From IMG/VR virus record IMGVR_UViG_3300025585_000040, positions 1-64,000 of that record: a DNA stretch of 64,000 nt. One strand, given 5' to 3'. The notes under the pieces are model-generated. The model saw only the letters and a program-made list of their open reading frames with translations. It had not been told where the DNA came from and did not search any database. Below are positions 7,794-14,762 of the stretch, piece after piece. Both the position numbers and the translations under genes were made by a program. This DNA is from a virus. Each line of letters opens with the position of its first letter. Position 1 is the first letter of the stretch.

Positions 7794-8019
7794 GTCAAGG
7801 GAGAGAATCGCTCAGTACACAGTACAGCGTTACGGCGTTGTCGTTGATGTGTACACAAAAATGAGTGCTTCCCCAGGAAAGAAACCCATCAAACTGTCCT
7901 GCTTGAAGATTCTGTGGGACGGAATGAAAACCCCAAGTGAACACGCTCAAATGAGGATCTGCCATGAGTCAGAGCTGGAAAACATTCGGGAAGGCTTCTA
8001 CCATGCAACAGGAGGTTGA
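7705..8019 (+). CDS. Hypothetical small beta-barrel protein (104 aa)
   Basis: ATG at 7705. Sequence style 'KKKQVFKVGDRVAERPK...GVVVDVYT...LKILWDGM' fits an SH3/KOW-like small barrel, as in several cyanophage proteins. It overlaps the end of the preceding gene by 89 nt, an unusually long overlap. Function unknown. Confidence 0.65.
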   Translation: MATKKKQVFKVGDRVAERPKSTMIPGLRLESRERIAQYTVQRYGVVVDVYTKMSASPGKKPIKLSCLKILWDGMKTPSEHAQMRICHESELENIREGFYHATGG

Positions 8020-8200
8020 TCTGGACCGCAAGCGGAAATGCGATCAACTGCGCGGTTGGATTGCAGAGTACCTCGACGAAGGCATGACGAATGAGTTCTG
8101 GGAGGATCTCAAATTTATCTTGAAAGAAGAACAAGATAAATTCCTTCAGATGGCTAAGAATTATTCAGATGTCCTCGAGATGATGGACCGTGAAACCTAA
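8003..8200 (+). CDS. Hypothetical helical protein (65 aa)
   Basis: ATG at 8003, overlapping the previous gene by 17 nt; an alternative start at 7964 would add 13 residues. Highly charged helical protein (KRKCDQLRGWIAEYLDEGMT...). The next gene begins inside its last codons. No family recognised. Confidence 0.55.
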   Translation: MQQEVDLDRKRKCDQLRGWIAEYLDEGMTNEFWEDLKFILKEEQDKFLQMAKNYSDVLEMMDRET

Positions 8201-8369
8201 CTACTACGCAATCATTGAGGAATGTTTGGAGTTAGGCGTACCTAGAGGGTACAGGCGGGCTCACAAACATAACGAAGCCCCTTCCGAAGAAACAATCTTT
8301 TTAGAGATTGAAGAGGCAGTAATGGCTGAAATCTGTCAACGATTCTTCTTTGATCAAGAAGAGAAATGA
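8190..8369 (+). CDS. Conserved cyanophage-type protein (59 aa)
   Basis: GTG at 8190, overlapping the previous gene by 11 nt, TGA at 8367-8369 overlapping the next ATG. The sequence (KPNYYAIIEECLELGV..., YRRAHKH, EEAVMAEICQRF) matches a small family I recall from many cyanophages, always of unknown role. Confidence 0.65.
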   Translation: MKPNYYAIIEECLELGVPRGYRRAHKHNEAPSEETIFLEIEEAVMAEICQRFFFDQEEK

Positions 8370-8725
8370 TGTTCCCACCTCAGCTCCAGACATGCCCAGT
8401 ATGTAGGGAGCCTCAGCTCAAAACAATCGAATCCAGGCCATCGAAGGCATCAACGCGACGCCGTAAACAGTGTGGAGCGTGCGGTCACCGCGTGACGACA
8501 CACGAGGTTTCGGTTGAGTTTTACAACCAGGCAAAAGAAAACGCGATCCTGGTAGAGAAGTTCCGTAAACTGCTCGGTGCTTCTGCCGCTCAGACAGAGC
8601 AGGAAGAGTTCAAGTGTCCCACCTGTAAGTACAACATCGGCGGGGACTATTGTTCTTTCGATCTGCCCGAGTACAATACCAGCGATTGTTATGACTGCAA
8701 CCACTACGAACACCAGGCACCATGA
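8366..8725 (+). CDS. Zinc-ribbon protein, NrdR-like N-terminus (119 aa)
   Basis: ATG at 8366 overlaps the previous stop. Residues about 10-45 carry CPVC...CGACGH, in the style of the NrdR zinc ribbon (the 'RRRKQC...CGHR' pattern); the ATP-cone of NrdR is absent. A second pair of Cys motifs (CPTC, CYDC) near the C-terminus gives another zinc site. It lies just upstream of thyX, so a nucleic-acid-binding or regulatory role near nucleotide genes is possible. Confidence 0.65.
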   Translation: MMFPPQLQTCPVCREPQLKTIESRPSKASTRRRKQCGACGHRVTTHEVSVEFYNQAKENAILVEKFRKLLGASAAQTEQEEFKCPTCKYNIGGDYCSFDLPEYNTSDCYDCNHYEHQAP

Positions 8726-8889
8726 GTAAAGAAAAGATCCTGACCTCAGGAAGCTTCGACCCGCTCACCGAAGAGTACGTTCTATCGATCTCCAGCGGTG
8801 GTTTGATTGTAAGCTTCGATTTCTTGCGCGAGGAAGATCTCCGAGAGATTCGTTCCTGCATCAACTGCCTTCTCCCCTCTGAAGATTGA
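8722..8889 (+). CDS. Hypothetical protein (55 aa)
   Basis: ATG at 8722 overlaps the previous stop; TGA ends 3 nt before thyX starts. Short alpha/beta sequence with 'EYVLSISSGGLIVSFDFLRE' and a C-terminal helix with two Cys. Tight packing suggests it is translated with thyX. No family recognised. Confidence 0.55.
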   Translation: MSKEKILTSGSFDPLTEEYVLSISSGGLIVSFDFLREEDLREIRSCINCLLPSED

Positions 8890-8892
8890 ACC

Positions 8893-9549
8893 ATGACCAG
8901 CGTCGAATTAGTTTGGATCACGCCAGGGGCTGAGAACGTAATCAGCTACTGCGCCAGGGTCAGTAATCCTCAGAATCAGTATAACTACGACACGGCACCA
9001 GGGCTGCTCAAGTATTGCATCAAGAATCGCCACTGGAGTATCTTCGAGATGGCGAATATGTGTGTTGAAATTAACACAACTCGCGCAATTTCAGCCCAGA
9101 TTCTGCGTCACAGGTCCTTTTCCTTCCAGGAAATGTCAACGCGTTACCAAGACATTAGTGTTCTGGGCGGTAGCGTGATTCCACATCTGCGTCGGCAGGA
9201 TAATAAGAATCGTCAAAATTCAATTGATGATCTTGATACGGAATCAGTACAAGGTTACTACCGTCGAATCAGTACCTTATTTGAAGAAGCTGAGCACCTC
9301 TATAAAGAGATGGTGAGCGACGGTGTGGCTAAGGAGTGCGCCAGGAACATCCTTCCGCTCGCTACTCCGACACGGCTCTACATGCAAGGCTCAATCCGGT
9401 CATGGATAACCTACATTGCCCTTCGTGAGAAGCACGGAACTCAGCGTGAACACATGCTGATCGCAAAGGACGTGAAAAAGATCTTCTGTGGGCAGATGCC
9501 GGTCATCTCGGATGCCCTTGGTGGAGAGGCGGCTGACTGGGAGGTTTAA
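8893..9549 (+). CDS. thyX: Flavin-dependent thymidylate synthase ThyX
   Basis: Makes dTMP from dUMP using methylene-tetrahydrofolate, FAD and NADPH. The signature RHRxxSxxxxSxR is intact as RHRSFSFQEMSTR at about residues 73-85, and the length (218 aa) is normal for the family. The later segment 'GSIRSWITYIALRE...HG..REHMLIA' fits the nucleotide-binding helices. With the dCMP deaminase at 20262 it forms a phage thymidylate supply route. ATG at 8893 follows 3 nt after the previous stop. Confidence 0.95.
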   Translation: MTSVELVWITPGAENVISYCARVSNPQNQYNYDTAPGLLKYCIKNRHWSIFEMANMCVEINTTRAISAQILRHRSFSFQEMSTRYQDISVLGGSVIPHLRRQDNKNRQNSIDDLDTESVQGYYRRISTLFEEAEHLYKEMVSDGVAKECARNILPLATPTRLYMQGSIRSWITYIALREKHGTQREHMLIAKDVKKIFCGQMPVISDALGGEAADWEV

Positions 9550-9591
9550 TCTCACTAAGCGCACAAGATCTACACACTACGAGGTTCAACA

Positions 9592-9927
9592 ATGACTCAA
9601 GAACATCCGATTACCCCATCGTCGGAACTGGTGGAGAAGTGGTACGAGGCCATAGACAACTCGTCCACATCCTGGAAGCAGGAGCTAACTACCCAAGCCG
9701 CCCGCTGGGGCGCTGATCAGGAATTGGAAGCGTGCTGTAAGTGGCTGGTCAAAAACGACTGGAAGGCTGTGCATCAACATCTCCGCGCCGCAAGACGCCC
9801 AAAGCCGCTGAGCTTAAAGGAAAAGGCGCTACTGCAGCTAGATACGCTCAATGCAGATCTGGGTATGCACGGCCTGGGATGCGACCTGTCCCAAATCCGC
9901 CGCGCTCTTGAATCCCTGCCCGATTAG
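9592..9927 (+). CDS. 'HPITP..LV..W' family protein (111 aa)
   Basis: ATG at 9592. Plan: N-terminal 'HPITPSSELVEKW', a 'WGADQELEACCKWL' core and a C-terminal 'ARRPKPLSLKEKAL...IRRALESLP' segment. The gene at 10598 has the same plan, so these are paralogs. I know the family from Synechococcus and its phages; function unknown. It opens the array of short paralogous genes. Confidence 0.7.
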   Translation: MTQEHPITPSSELVEKWYEAIDNSSTSWKQELTTQAARWGADQELEACCKWLVKNDWKAVHQHLRAARRPKPLSLKEKALLQLDTLNADLGMHGLGCDLSQIRRALESLPD

Positions 9928-9948
9928 TCAACATCACTTCTCTTCCTC

Positions 9949-10164
9949 ATGACAAAACTTACACCCGCTGCAGAATCAGTCCACAATGCTTTTTGGTCTG
10001 GGCATGAGTATCCGGATAGTCTCAGCAATGAAGATCTTGCTGCTGCTCTTCGCGCTGCTGCGAACTATGACCCGCCCGACAATCCCGATGCTGCGTACGA
10101 CATGGGTTGGTATGCAGCAATGGAATTCATCCAATCCATTGCTGAAGAACTTGAAGCCCAATGA
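9949..10164 (+). CDS. 'LSPAA' family protein, copy 1 (71 aa)
   Basis: ATG at 9949. Family pattern: MTKLTPAAESV... at the N-terminus, a central 'ALRAAANY', and a C-terminal '...IAEELEAQ'. At least six related genes lie in the window. Helical, soluble, no Cys motif. The stop overlaps the start of the next copy (ATGA). Function unknown. Confidence 0.75.
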   Translation: MTKLTPAAESVHNAFWSGHEYPDSLSNEDLAAALRAAANYDPPDNPDAAYDMGWYAAMEFIQSIAEELEAQ

Positions 10165-10385
10165 CTAAACTCTCACCTGCTGCTGAAGCCGTGCTTGACG
10201 CGGCACTGCCTCACGTGGTTCACCGCTACTCCGTTGCCGCCGCCCTTCGCGCCGCTGCGGATCAGGTGGTGCCACCCGCACTTGAAGAGGAGTTCAACGA
10301 CAGGAATCAAGCGTTGCCGTTGAAGAAGATGGTGGAGATTCGTCAGAAGCTCAACGCCATTGCCGACGAGCTTGAAGCGCAGTAG
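10161..10385 (+). CDS. 'LSPAA' family protein, copy 2 (74 aa)
   Basis: ATG at 10161 overlaps the previous stop as ATGA, so the two copies are translationally coupled. Carries MTKLSPAAEAVLDA, AAALRAAADQV and IADELEAQ. Clear paralog of 9949-10164; the middle segment varies between copies while both ends are conserved. Confidence 0.78.
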   Translation: MTKLSPAAEAVLDAALPHVVHRYSVAAALRAAADQVVPPALEEEFNDRNQALPLKKMVEIRQKLNAIADELEAQ

Positions 10386-10406
10386 ACCACCTCACATCGA
10401 GGTCTG

Positions 10407-10476
10407 GCTCAACTATCCGGAATTACCGGATGGTTGGGCTTGGCATTAAAAAGGAGCAGGATCTCACCCCTGCCCC
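10407..10476 (+). other. Two stem-loops after the paralog pair
   Basis: A strong hairpin pairs 10407-10420 with 10426-10439 around AATTA (one or two GU pairs). A second, GCAGG/CCTGC extended by GG/CC (10453-10476), follows an A-run. Neither has a T-tract. They separate two small gene groups and may end or process the transcript. Confidence 0.5.
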
Positions 10477-10597
10477 CATGCAACGGAATGTCACAACCGT
10501 TGCGGTGCTTTGTCAGCCGCAGCACTGTAGCACATGGTAGTATGGTGGAGCAGCGGTGCGTCAACACCCTGCCCCTGGCCACAGTTCCCTAGAAACC

Positions 10598-10930
10598 ATG
10601 ACCCAAGAATCTTATAGGCACCCCATCACCCCACCGCCGGAGCTGGTGCAGCAGTGGATCAACGAGGAATATGGCCTCACTGCGGGGCACATCGCCGCCC
10701 GCGCTGCCCAATGGGGCGCCGACCAGGAGCTGGAGGCGTGCCTAAGGCTGGTTGAAATTGACGCTGGTGAGGATGCTTATGACTTTGCTCGCTACATCCG
10801 CGCCGCCCGCCGCCCCGAGTCGCCGAGCTTGAAGGAGCAGGCGCTAAAGGCAGCGCGCATTGAGCTTGTCGAAGGCGGCAAGAACGCTGAATTGATCTTG
10901 CGCGCACTGGAGGCGTTGCCCGATGACTGA
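10598..10930 (+). CDS. 'HPITP..LV..W' family protein (110 aa)
   Basis: ATG at 10598 preferred over the in-frame GTG at 10556. Shares 'HPITPPPELVQQW', 'WGADQELEAC', 'IRAARRPESPSLKEQAL' and a final 'ILRALEALP' with 9592-9927. Overlaps the next gene by 8 nt. Function unknown. Confidence 0.7.
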   Translation: MTQESYRHPITPPPELVQQWINEEYGLTAGHIAARAAQWGADQELEACLRLVEIDAGEDAYDFARYIRAARRPESPSLKEQALKAARIELVEGGKNAELILRALEALPDD

Positions 10931-11573
10931 TTACAAAGCAACACCCGAACAGTGGGAGCATGTACACATTTGCGCCGGTATGAAACACCAAGTCCCGTGG
11001 GCTACTGCGGATTGCCTTCTTGAACTCCGCGACAGGGTTCAGTTGCTGGAGGATGCAGTTCAGAAGCACATCGTCGAAACCAGTGCCAACATCTTGGCCC
11101 TGGCAAGCCGAGTCGAGACGCTGGAGCGCTCCCAGCAACAGCCTGAGCTGATTGACGCGGAAGAAAACAACCGCCGGTTTCATGAGTGTATGGACTTGAT
11201 CCGCAATGCCACGCCAGAACAGATCCGTGCAGCCGCCGAGTTGCCCGATCGTCCAGCATCAAAGGTCTACGAGATCAATGAACCGCTGAAGTTGACACCC
11301 GAGCAGGCGCAACAGGTCAGGGATCTGCTTGCGCCAGAGCCGCGACGCAACTATCCGGCCAAATCAGATAGTTCGCTGCTGGAGCGGGTGGCCATTGCCA
11401 TCAGCCGATGTGAAGACTCCTCCTGCTGGGACGACGAGGCTGTTAACTGGGAGCCCGAAGCGCGCGCCGCAATCCGTGAGGTGGCCTTGTGGCTTAACGA
11501 AGCTCCCTTGGATCTTTACCCCGGCGATCGCGGCATCGTCGTCAATGCCCTCTATGACCAAGCAAACCAATGA
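10923..11573 (+). CDS. Mosaic coiled-coil protein (216 aa)
   Basis: ATG at 10923. Residues 1-90 read as a 'YKATPEQWEH' module plus coiled coil (LRDRVQLLEDAV...LASRVETLERS); the middle has 'LTPEQAQQVRDLL'; residues about 140-216 form a separate module (LLERVAIAISRC...EARAAIREVALWLNE). I have seen these modules in different combinations in Synechococcus and cyanophage proteins, so this looks like a domain mosaic. No enzymatic motif. Confidence 0.6.
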   Translation: MTDYKATPEQWEHVHICAGMKHQVPWATADCLLELRDRVQLLEDAVQKHIVETSANILALASRVETLERSQQQPELIDAEENNRRFHECMDLIRNATPEQIRAAAELPDRPASKVYEINEPLKLTPEQAQQVRDLLAPEPRRNYPAKSDSSLLERVAIAISRCEDSSCWDDEAVNWEPEARAAIREVALWLNEAPLDLYPGDRGIVVNALYDQANQ

Positions 11574-11752
11574 CTGATTTCAAGTTCATGCCGCTGGACA
11601 GTCTTGAGGATCGTCTCGGCAATGCGCTCGGCCTGGCGCTGTTCATGATCCGCAACCCGAAGATTGTGGATAACAAGGCCATGGCTCAGATCGAGACACC
11701 CTTCAAGGAGTGGTGTGACGCGATCGTTGATGGGGGGCTGCTCAATGACTGA
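11570..11752 (+). CDS. Hypothetical protein (60 aa)
   Basis: ATG at 11570 overlaps the previous stop (ATGA), and its own stop overlaps the start at 11745. Helical with a hydrophobic middle (LGNALGLALFMIRNP) too short to be a sure membrane segment. No family recognised. Confidence 0.55.
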   Translation: MTDFKFMPLDSLEDRLGNALGLALFMIRNPKIVDNKAMAQIETPFKEWCDAIVDGGLLND

Positions 11753-12047
11753 CCTTTCTCCCGTCGCCCAGGCGGTGCTCACCGCTCAAGCCAAGGAGCG
11801 CTGCCTTTTTGAGTGGAGCGCCCTGAACGATCCTCCATGTCATCCGAGCGACTCTGGATGGAATGGCTGCGTCCAGTGCGTAGACCGCCGAGGCCTGGCC
11901 GCCGCCCTGCGAGCTGTTGCGGATCAGCTTCCACTTCAACCACTCACTCGAAAGCCTGCCGATCCGTTTGAGGAAGGACTTCGCCAAGGACAGGAGCTGA
12001 GTCGCGTCGAACTCCTCGCCATCGCTGATGAACTTGAAACCCAGTAG
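11745..12047 (+). CDS. 'LSPAA' family protein, long copy (100 aa)
   Basis: ATG at 11745, not the longer frame from 11664. Carries MTDLSPVAQAVLTA, AAALRAVADQL and LAIADELETQ, but with an inserted segment holding Cys residues (HPSDSGWNGCVQCVDRRG) that other copies lack. The insert could add a metal site or be simple divergence. Confidence 0.72.
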   Translation: MTDLSPVAQAVLTAQAKERCLFEWSALNDPPCHPSDSGWNGCVQCVDRRGLAAALRAVADQLPLQPLTRKPADPFEEGLRQGQELSRVELLAIADELETQ

Positions 12048-12061
12048 TCATTCCCACTTCT

Positions 12062-12295
12062 ATGCCTGAACTTTCACCCGCCGCACAAGTAGTGCTAGAT
12101 GCTGCCAATGGTGCTTCATCCTACGGTCCAGATGATTGCCTCAATGAATCTCGCTGGATTGCTGCCGCCGCCCTGCGAGCTGCTGCGGATCAGATTGAAA
12201 ACCTCTACTGCGATGGTGATGTGGAAGACAGTCCTGGCATCGTCTTCGCCTTGCGTCAGTTAATGCTTATTGCCAACGAGCTTGAAGCCCAGTAG
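12062..12295 (+). CDS. 'LSPAA' family protein (77 aa)
   Basis: ATG at 12062. MPELSPAAQVVLDAA, AAALRAAADQI and IANELEAQ mark it as a family member. The intergenic leader with CACTTCTNTATG is repeated before the next copy, suggesting duplication of whole gene units. Confidence 0.75.
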   Translation: MPELSPAAQVVLDAANGASSYGPDDCLNESRWIAAAALRAAADQIENLYCDGDVEDSPGIVFALRQLMLIANELEAQ

Positions 12296-12315
12296 TCACC
12301 TTCACTTCTCTTTCT

Positions 12316-12549
12316 ATGACCCAACTCTCACCCGCTGCTAAAGCAGTCCTGATTGCTTTTTTAGGTGATGCCGAAAATACGGGGCTGGAAATAGACGACA
12401 TGCGAGAAAACCTTGCCTCCTCCCTCCGCGTTGTGGCAACTGCCCTTGGTGCCGAAGAAATGCTTCGCACTGAATCAAAATGCACCGAAGGCGTGAAGTT
12501 GTGCGTGCAACGCATCTATGCCATTGCTGCAGAGCTTGAAGCCCAGTAG
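12316..12549 (+). CDS. 'LSPAA' family protein (77 aa)
   Basis: ATG at 12316. MTQLSPAAKAVLIAF at the start and IYAIAAELEAQ at the end; the centre (SSLRVVATALG) is diverged from the AAALRAAADQ consensus. Same length as the previous copy. Confidence 0.73.
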   Translation: MTQLSPAAKAVLIAFLGDAENTGLEIDDMRENLASSLRVVATALGAEEMLRTESKCTEGVKLCVQRIYAIAAELEAQ

Positions 12550-12563
12550 TCCGATCAACTACT

Positions 12564-12803
12564 ATGACTAAACTACCTCACCAAATGTGGCAATGGGACG
12601 ATGATGCAGAATCCGCTTTCGTCAACTGGTTTAATTCTCAAACCAGTGAATCCCTGTTCAATCTCATGTCTGAGTACTTCTACGAAGATTGCCGAGTAGA
12701 AGACGCGAAGACACGAGAGGACATGATGTACAAGTGGGTACACCTGGCTTTTGTAACCGGCTATATGTACGGGAAGCCTGTCACCTCAAGTGTGGAACCT
12801 TGA
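12564..12803 (+). CDS. Hypothetical protein (79 aa)
   Basis: ATG at 12564. The first residues MTKLPHQMW echo the start of the neighbouring paralogs, but the rest is different: Trp/Tyr/Phe-rich, acidic and helical. Possibly a distant hybrid that kept only the translation start. No family recognised. Confidence 0.55.
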   Translation: MTKLPHQMWQWDDDAESAFVNWFNSQTSESLFNLMSEYFYEDCRVEDAKTREDMMYKWVHLAFVTGYMYGKPVTSSVEP

Positions 12804-12924
12804 GGCAGGGCTTCCGTCAGGTCGAACCGGGCTTCACGAGGCTCCGGTCTTAACGACGCCTGAACGCCGGTAACGCCACATGAATGAACAAGTGGAACGT
12901 CAAATCTAACATCACACAACAACC

Positions 12925-13224
12925 ATGAAAGGGTTCAGCACCAAGAAACCCAACACCCGTAAAGCCACTTATTGGGTTGCTTGCTACGTCCAACACGACG
13001 AGGACGATCCCATCTCAATCCAAAAACAGCAGATTGAGTACGTTCCTGGACAGGATAAAGAGCAGCTGATGCTCAAGGCATGTCACAAGCTGTTTAAGCA
13101 GGATCCGACTGTCTGGGAGGTTCTTGTGCACCAGGGGCCGAATGAAGTCCCAGACTCTGGAGATCAGGTCGTCGCCAGGTTAAGCCGCGAAAAATTTGAC
13201 GGGGCAGAGGAGTTGACAATATGA
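12925..13224 (+). CDS. Hypothetical protein (99 aa)
   Basis: ATG at 12925 follows the A/C leader ACACAACAACC. Soluble alpha/beta protein (ATYWVACYVQHDEDD...). Its last codons contain the -35 box of a strong promoter that fires downstream. No family recognised. Confidence 0.6.
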   Translation: MKGFSTKKPNTRKATYWVACYVQHDEDDPISIQKQQIEYVPGQDKEQLMLKACHKLFKQDPTVWEVLVHQGPNEVPDSGDQVVARLSREKFDGAEELTI

Positions 13225-13242
13225 ACAGATTTGTTTTATATT
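13213..13242 (+). promoter_or_regulatory. Sigma70-type promoter
   Basis: Perfect -35 TTGACA at 13213-13218, 18-nt spacer, -10 TATATT at 13237-13242. This is the best consensus promoter I see in the window. Predicted start is near 13249, directly in front of the hairpin array, and no convincing protein frame follows for about 420 nt. Confidence 0.7.
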
Positions 13243-13243
13243 T

Positions 13244-13510
13244 TGATCGGTTCTGATCAGACCCCAGTGGCCACTGGTTTGTAATCGATCCTCGTCCCTC
13301 GATTACAGTATGCCTTCGATGGGTGGAAGCATCGAAGCACGATGAAGCAAAACGGTAAGGCACGGGCCGCACCCGGTAAGGTTCCTAACGCGGAACATCC
13401 TTACCCTTTGTTCAAAGCAAACCGCCAGTTTGGATCGGACGATAGGATTGACCGCGATAACGGAGCCACAGGGTCGGCCTGTGAGCTAGGTTCCACCAAT
13501 TGCGGTTACG
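13244..13510 (+). ncRNA. Candidate structured non-coding RNA (hairpin array)
   Basis: Successive perfect stems: TGATC/GATCA (13244-13259), the palindrome CCAGTGG/CCACTGG (13264-13277), GTAATCGA/TCGATTAC (13281-13306), CTTCGATG/CATCGAAG (13314-13337), GGTAAGG-TTCC/GGAA-CCTTACC (13375-13405), CTTT/AAAG (13406-13417), and CACAGG/CCTGTG (13467-13483) inside a possible closing pair ACCGC/GCGGT (13451-13455 with 13502-13506). The only frame here, 62 codons from 13342, is low-complexity. A strong promoter precedes it. It may be a regulatory RNA; a replication origin built of hairpins is the main alternative. Confidence 0.55.
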
Positions 13511-13585
13511 GAGCCCCTCTTCTTCCTTGAAGTACTTGGCGCCGCGATAAGTCAGTTGAGTCATGGGAATACCCACGTACTCTCT

Positions 13586-13625
13586 ACTGTATAAATAAAG
13601 ACTGAAATGTAGTCGTTTATACAGT
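13586..13625. repeat. 10-bp inverted repeat with TATAAATA
   Basis: ACTGTATAAA (13586-13595) and TTTATACAGT (13616-13625) are perfect complements, with GACT/AGTC nested inside. The left arm contains TATAAATA in the plus direction; the right arm gives TATAAAC in the minus direction. The ACTGTATAAA string also occurs near 215-226. It may be a divergent promoter or operator pair. Confidence 0.5.
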
Positions 13626-13673
13626 TACATTCAAAGTTAAATTAATATAAAGATTTGAGGGCGCGTCCCCACC

Positions 13674-13820
13674 GTGGCCAACGGAAAGGGACGGTCAGTT
13701 ACCAAGCGCAGGAGACAGCAAAAACTACGCTTCCCTCGGATAAAGGGCCTGACGCTGTCCTTCTTCGGCCCATATTATAATAAGGCTTATGCACTGTCTA
13801 AAATCCCTTACCCGTGGTAA
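13674..13820 (+). CDS. Small basic protein (48 aa)
   Basis: GTG at 13674, TAA at 13818-13820. N-terminus strongly basic (KGRSVTKRRRQQKLR), C-terminus aromatic (SFFGPYYNKAYAL). Its stop overlaps the GTG of the next gene, as in coupled pairs. Likely binds nucleic acid; not recognised. Confidence 0.45.
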   Translation: MANGKGRSVTKRRRQQKLRFPRIKGLTLSFFGPYYNKAYALSKIPYPW

Positions 13821-14044
13821 CCTTAAGCAAACCAAAATTAATAGGATGCGTCTCTAGTGATTCCGGCAACCTCAGTGTGCTGGACCCGTGCCATCTCACA
13901 GTGTCTGAATCTGGTGAGGTACGCCTTCCGGCCTGGAACCTACACACAAACTTCAGCACCGAGCTTGGCGACGGCGAGTTCACCGTCTATGAGCAGAGGG
14001 ACCGGCGAGGTAGACTGAGAAGAGTGGTAATTGAAATCGATTGA
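13814..14044 (+). CDS. Hypothetical protein (76 aa)
   Basis: GTG at 13814 overlaps the previous stop. The pattern 'DSGNLSVLDPCHL...LGDGEFTVYEQRDRRGRLRRV' recalls small bacterial and phage proteins with the 'DSGxLxxxDPxxL ... GDGxYPVY' layout (beta-rich, role unknown). It ends in TGA overlapping a TTG start at 14041. Confidence 0.6.
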   Translation: MVTLSKPKLIGCVSSDSGNLSVLDPCHLTVSESGEVRLPAWNLHTNFSTELGDGEFTVYEQRDRRGRLRRVVIEID

Positions 14045-14307
14045 CCCCGGTTGACCCCAGGAAAACGCCGAACAAGTGGCTGCAGGCAGCGCTGCTGGAC
14101 ATGCTCGAGCAGAACACCGAGGAGTCGCGAGCGGATCTGGTGGAAGCAATTCAAATCCTCAGCCAGTCAATAGAACCTGGAGTAGTTGACTCAAGTTTTG
14201 GTCCTTGGATAGATCAATATCTTGAGCTTTTGGCTGAACACGAAAGCAATCAAAATAACGTTCGCCAACAGTATTCGCCAGAGGATCAACAGGCATCACC
14301 CCAGTGA
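14041..14307 (+). CDS. Hypothetical protein (88 aa), antisense overlap
   Basis: TTG at 14041 overlaps the previous stop (TTGA). The first half (KTPNKWLQAALLDMLEQ, ADLVEAIQILSQS) reads as real helical protein. From 14159 it overlaps the end of a convergent minus-strand gene, so one of the two C-termini is constrained by the other or one frame is not used. Confidence 0.45.
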   Translation: MTPVDPRKTPNKWLQAALLDMLEQNTEESRADLVEAIQILSQSIEPGVVDSSFGPWIDQYLELLAEHESNQNNVRQQYSPEDQQASPQ

Positions 14308-14761
14308 TGTTGAAGGTTTTACGGATTGAATCATTCGCATAGGGCGGGCGATACCAGTAAAACTCTCGTTTGAAGGGGTCGATCACCCACTCAGGGTGGT
14401 AGCGGTGCCAGCGACTCCAGGCGCGGAACTGCCGATCTGGATCTCCTGAGGTGCAGTCCAGAACGATGGCGTCGCCAGGGGGAATCATCCATCGCATACG
14501 GAGCACTTCCTCGAAGCCCCGCTTGATGGCCTTGATCCCTGAACGACCGTGAAAATGATTATCAATCGAACGACGACGTTTATTCTTGCGCTTCCAATAC
14601 CAATCGTTTAGCTGACGGCGAGATTTACCGATAGCAAAACCTACATTCCACACCCAGAACCCTTCCTCGTACTGTGACAGAGGTTCAAAGAAAATTTTGC
14701 AGAGTTGACCATCGACAGTAAATGTAGAAGAGGTAAACTTGCGGCAAACTCTGTACGACAT
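14159..14761 (-). CDS. Conserved-looking hypothetical protein (200 aa)
   Basis: ATG at 14761 chosen over the longer frame to 14857, whose extension is Ser/Cys-rich and opposes the next plus-strand gene. The body (EEGFWVWNVGFAIGKS, Arg/Lys-rich middle, then FRAWSRWHRYHPEWVIDPF) is a coherent Trp-rich soluble protein in the style of cyanophage hypotheticals. It is a lone minus gene among plus genes and overlaps 14041-14307 by 149 nt. Function unknown. Confidence 0.6.
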   Translation of the reverse strand: MSYRVCRKFTSSTFTVDGQLCKIFFEPLSQYEEGFWVWNVGFAIGKSRRQLNDWYWKRKNKRRRSIDNHFHGRSGIKAIKRGFEEVLRMRWMIPPGDAIVLDCTSGDPDRQFRAWSRWHRYHPEWVIDPFKREFYWYRPPYANDSIRKTFNITGVMPVDPLANTVGERYFDCFRVQPKAQDIDLSKDQNLSQLLQVLLTG

Positions 14762-14762
14762 T

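Noticed and set aside
10480-10540. 20-codon frame after the 10453 hairpin
   Set aside because: Too short and without coupling to a following gene.
12804-12924. Possible regulatory stem (ACCGG/CCGGT near 12840-12865)
   Set aside because: Only about six pairs with mismatches; not clearly above chance.
13342-13530. 62-codon frame inside the hairpin array
   Set aside because: Low-complexity Gly/Asn/Ala product with no folded look and stems throughout; more likely non-coding.
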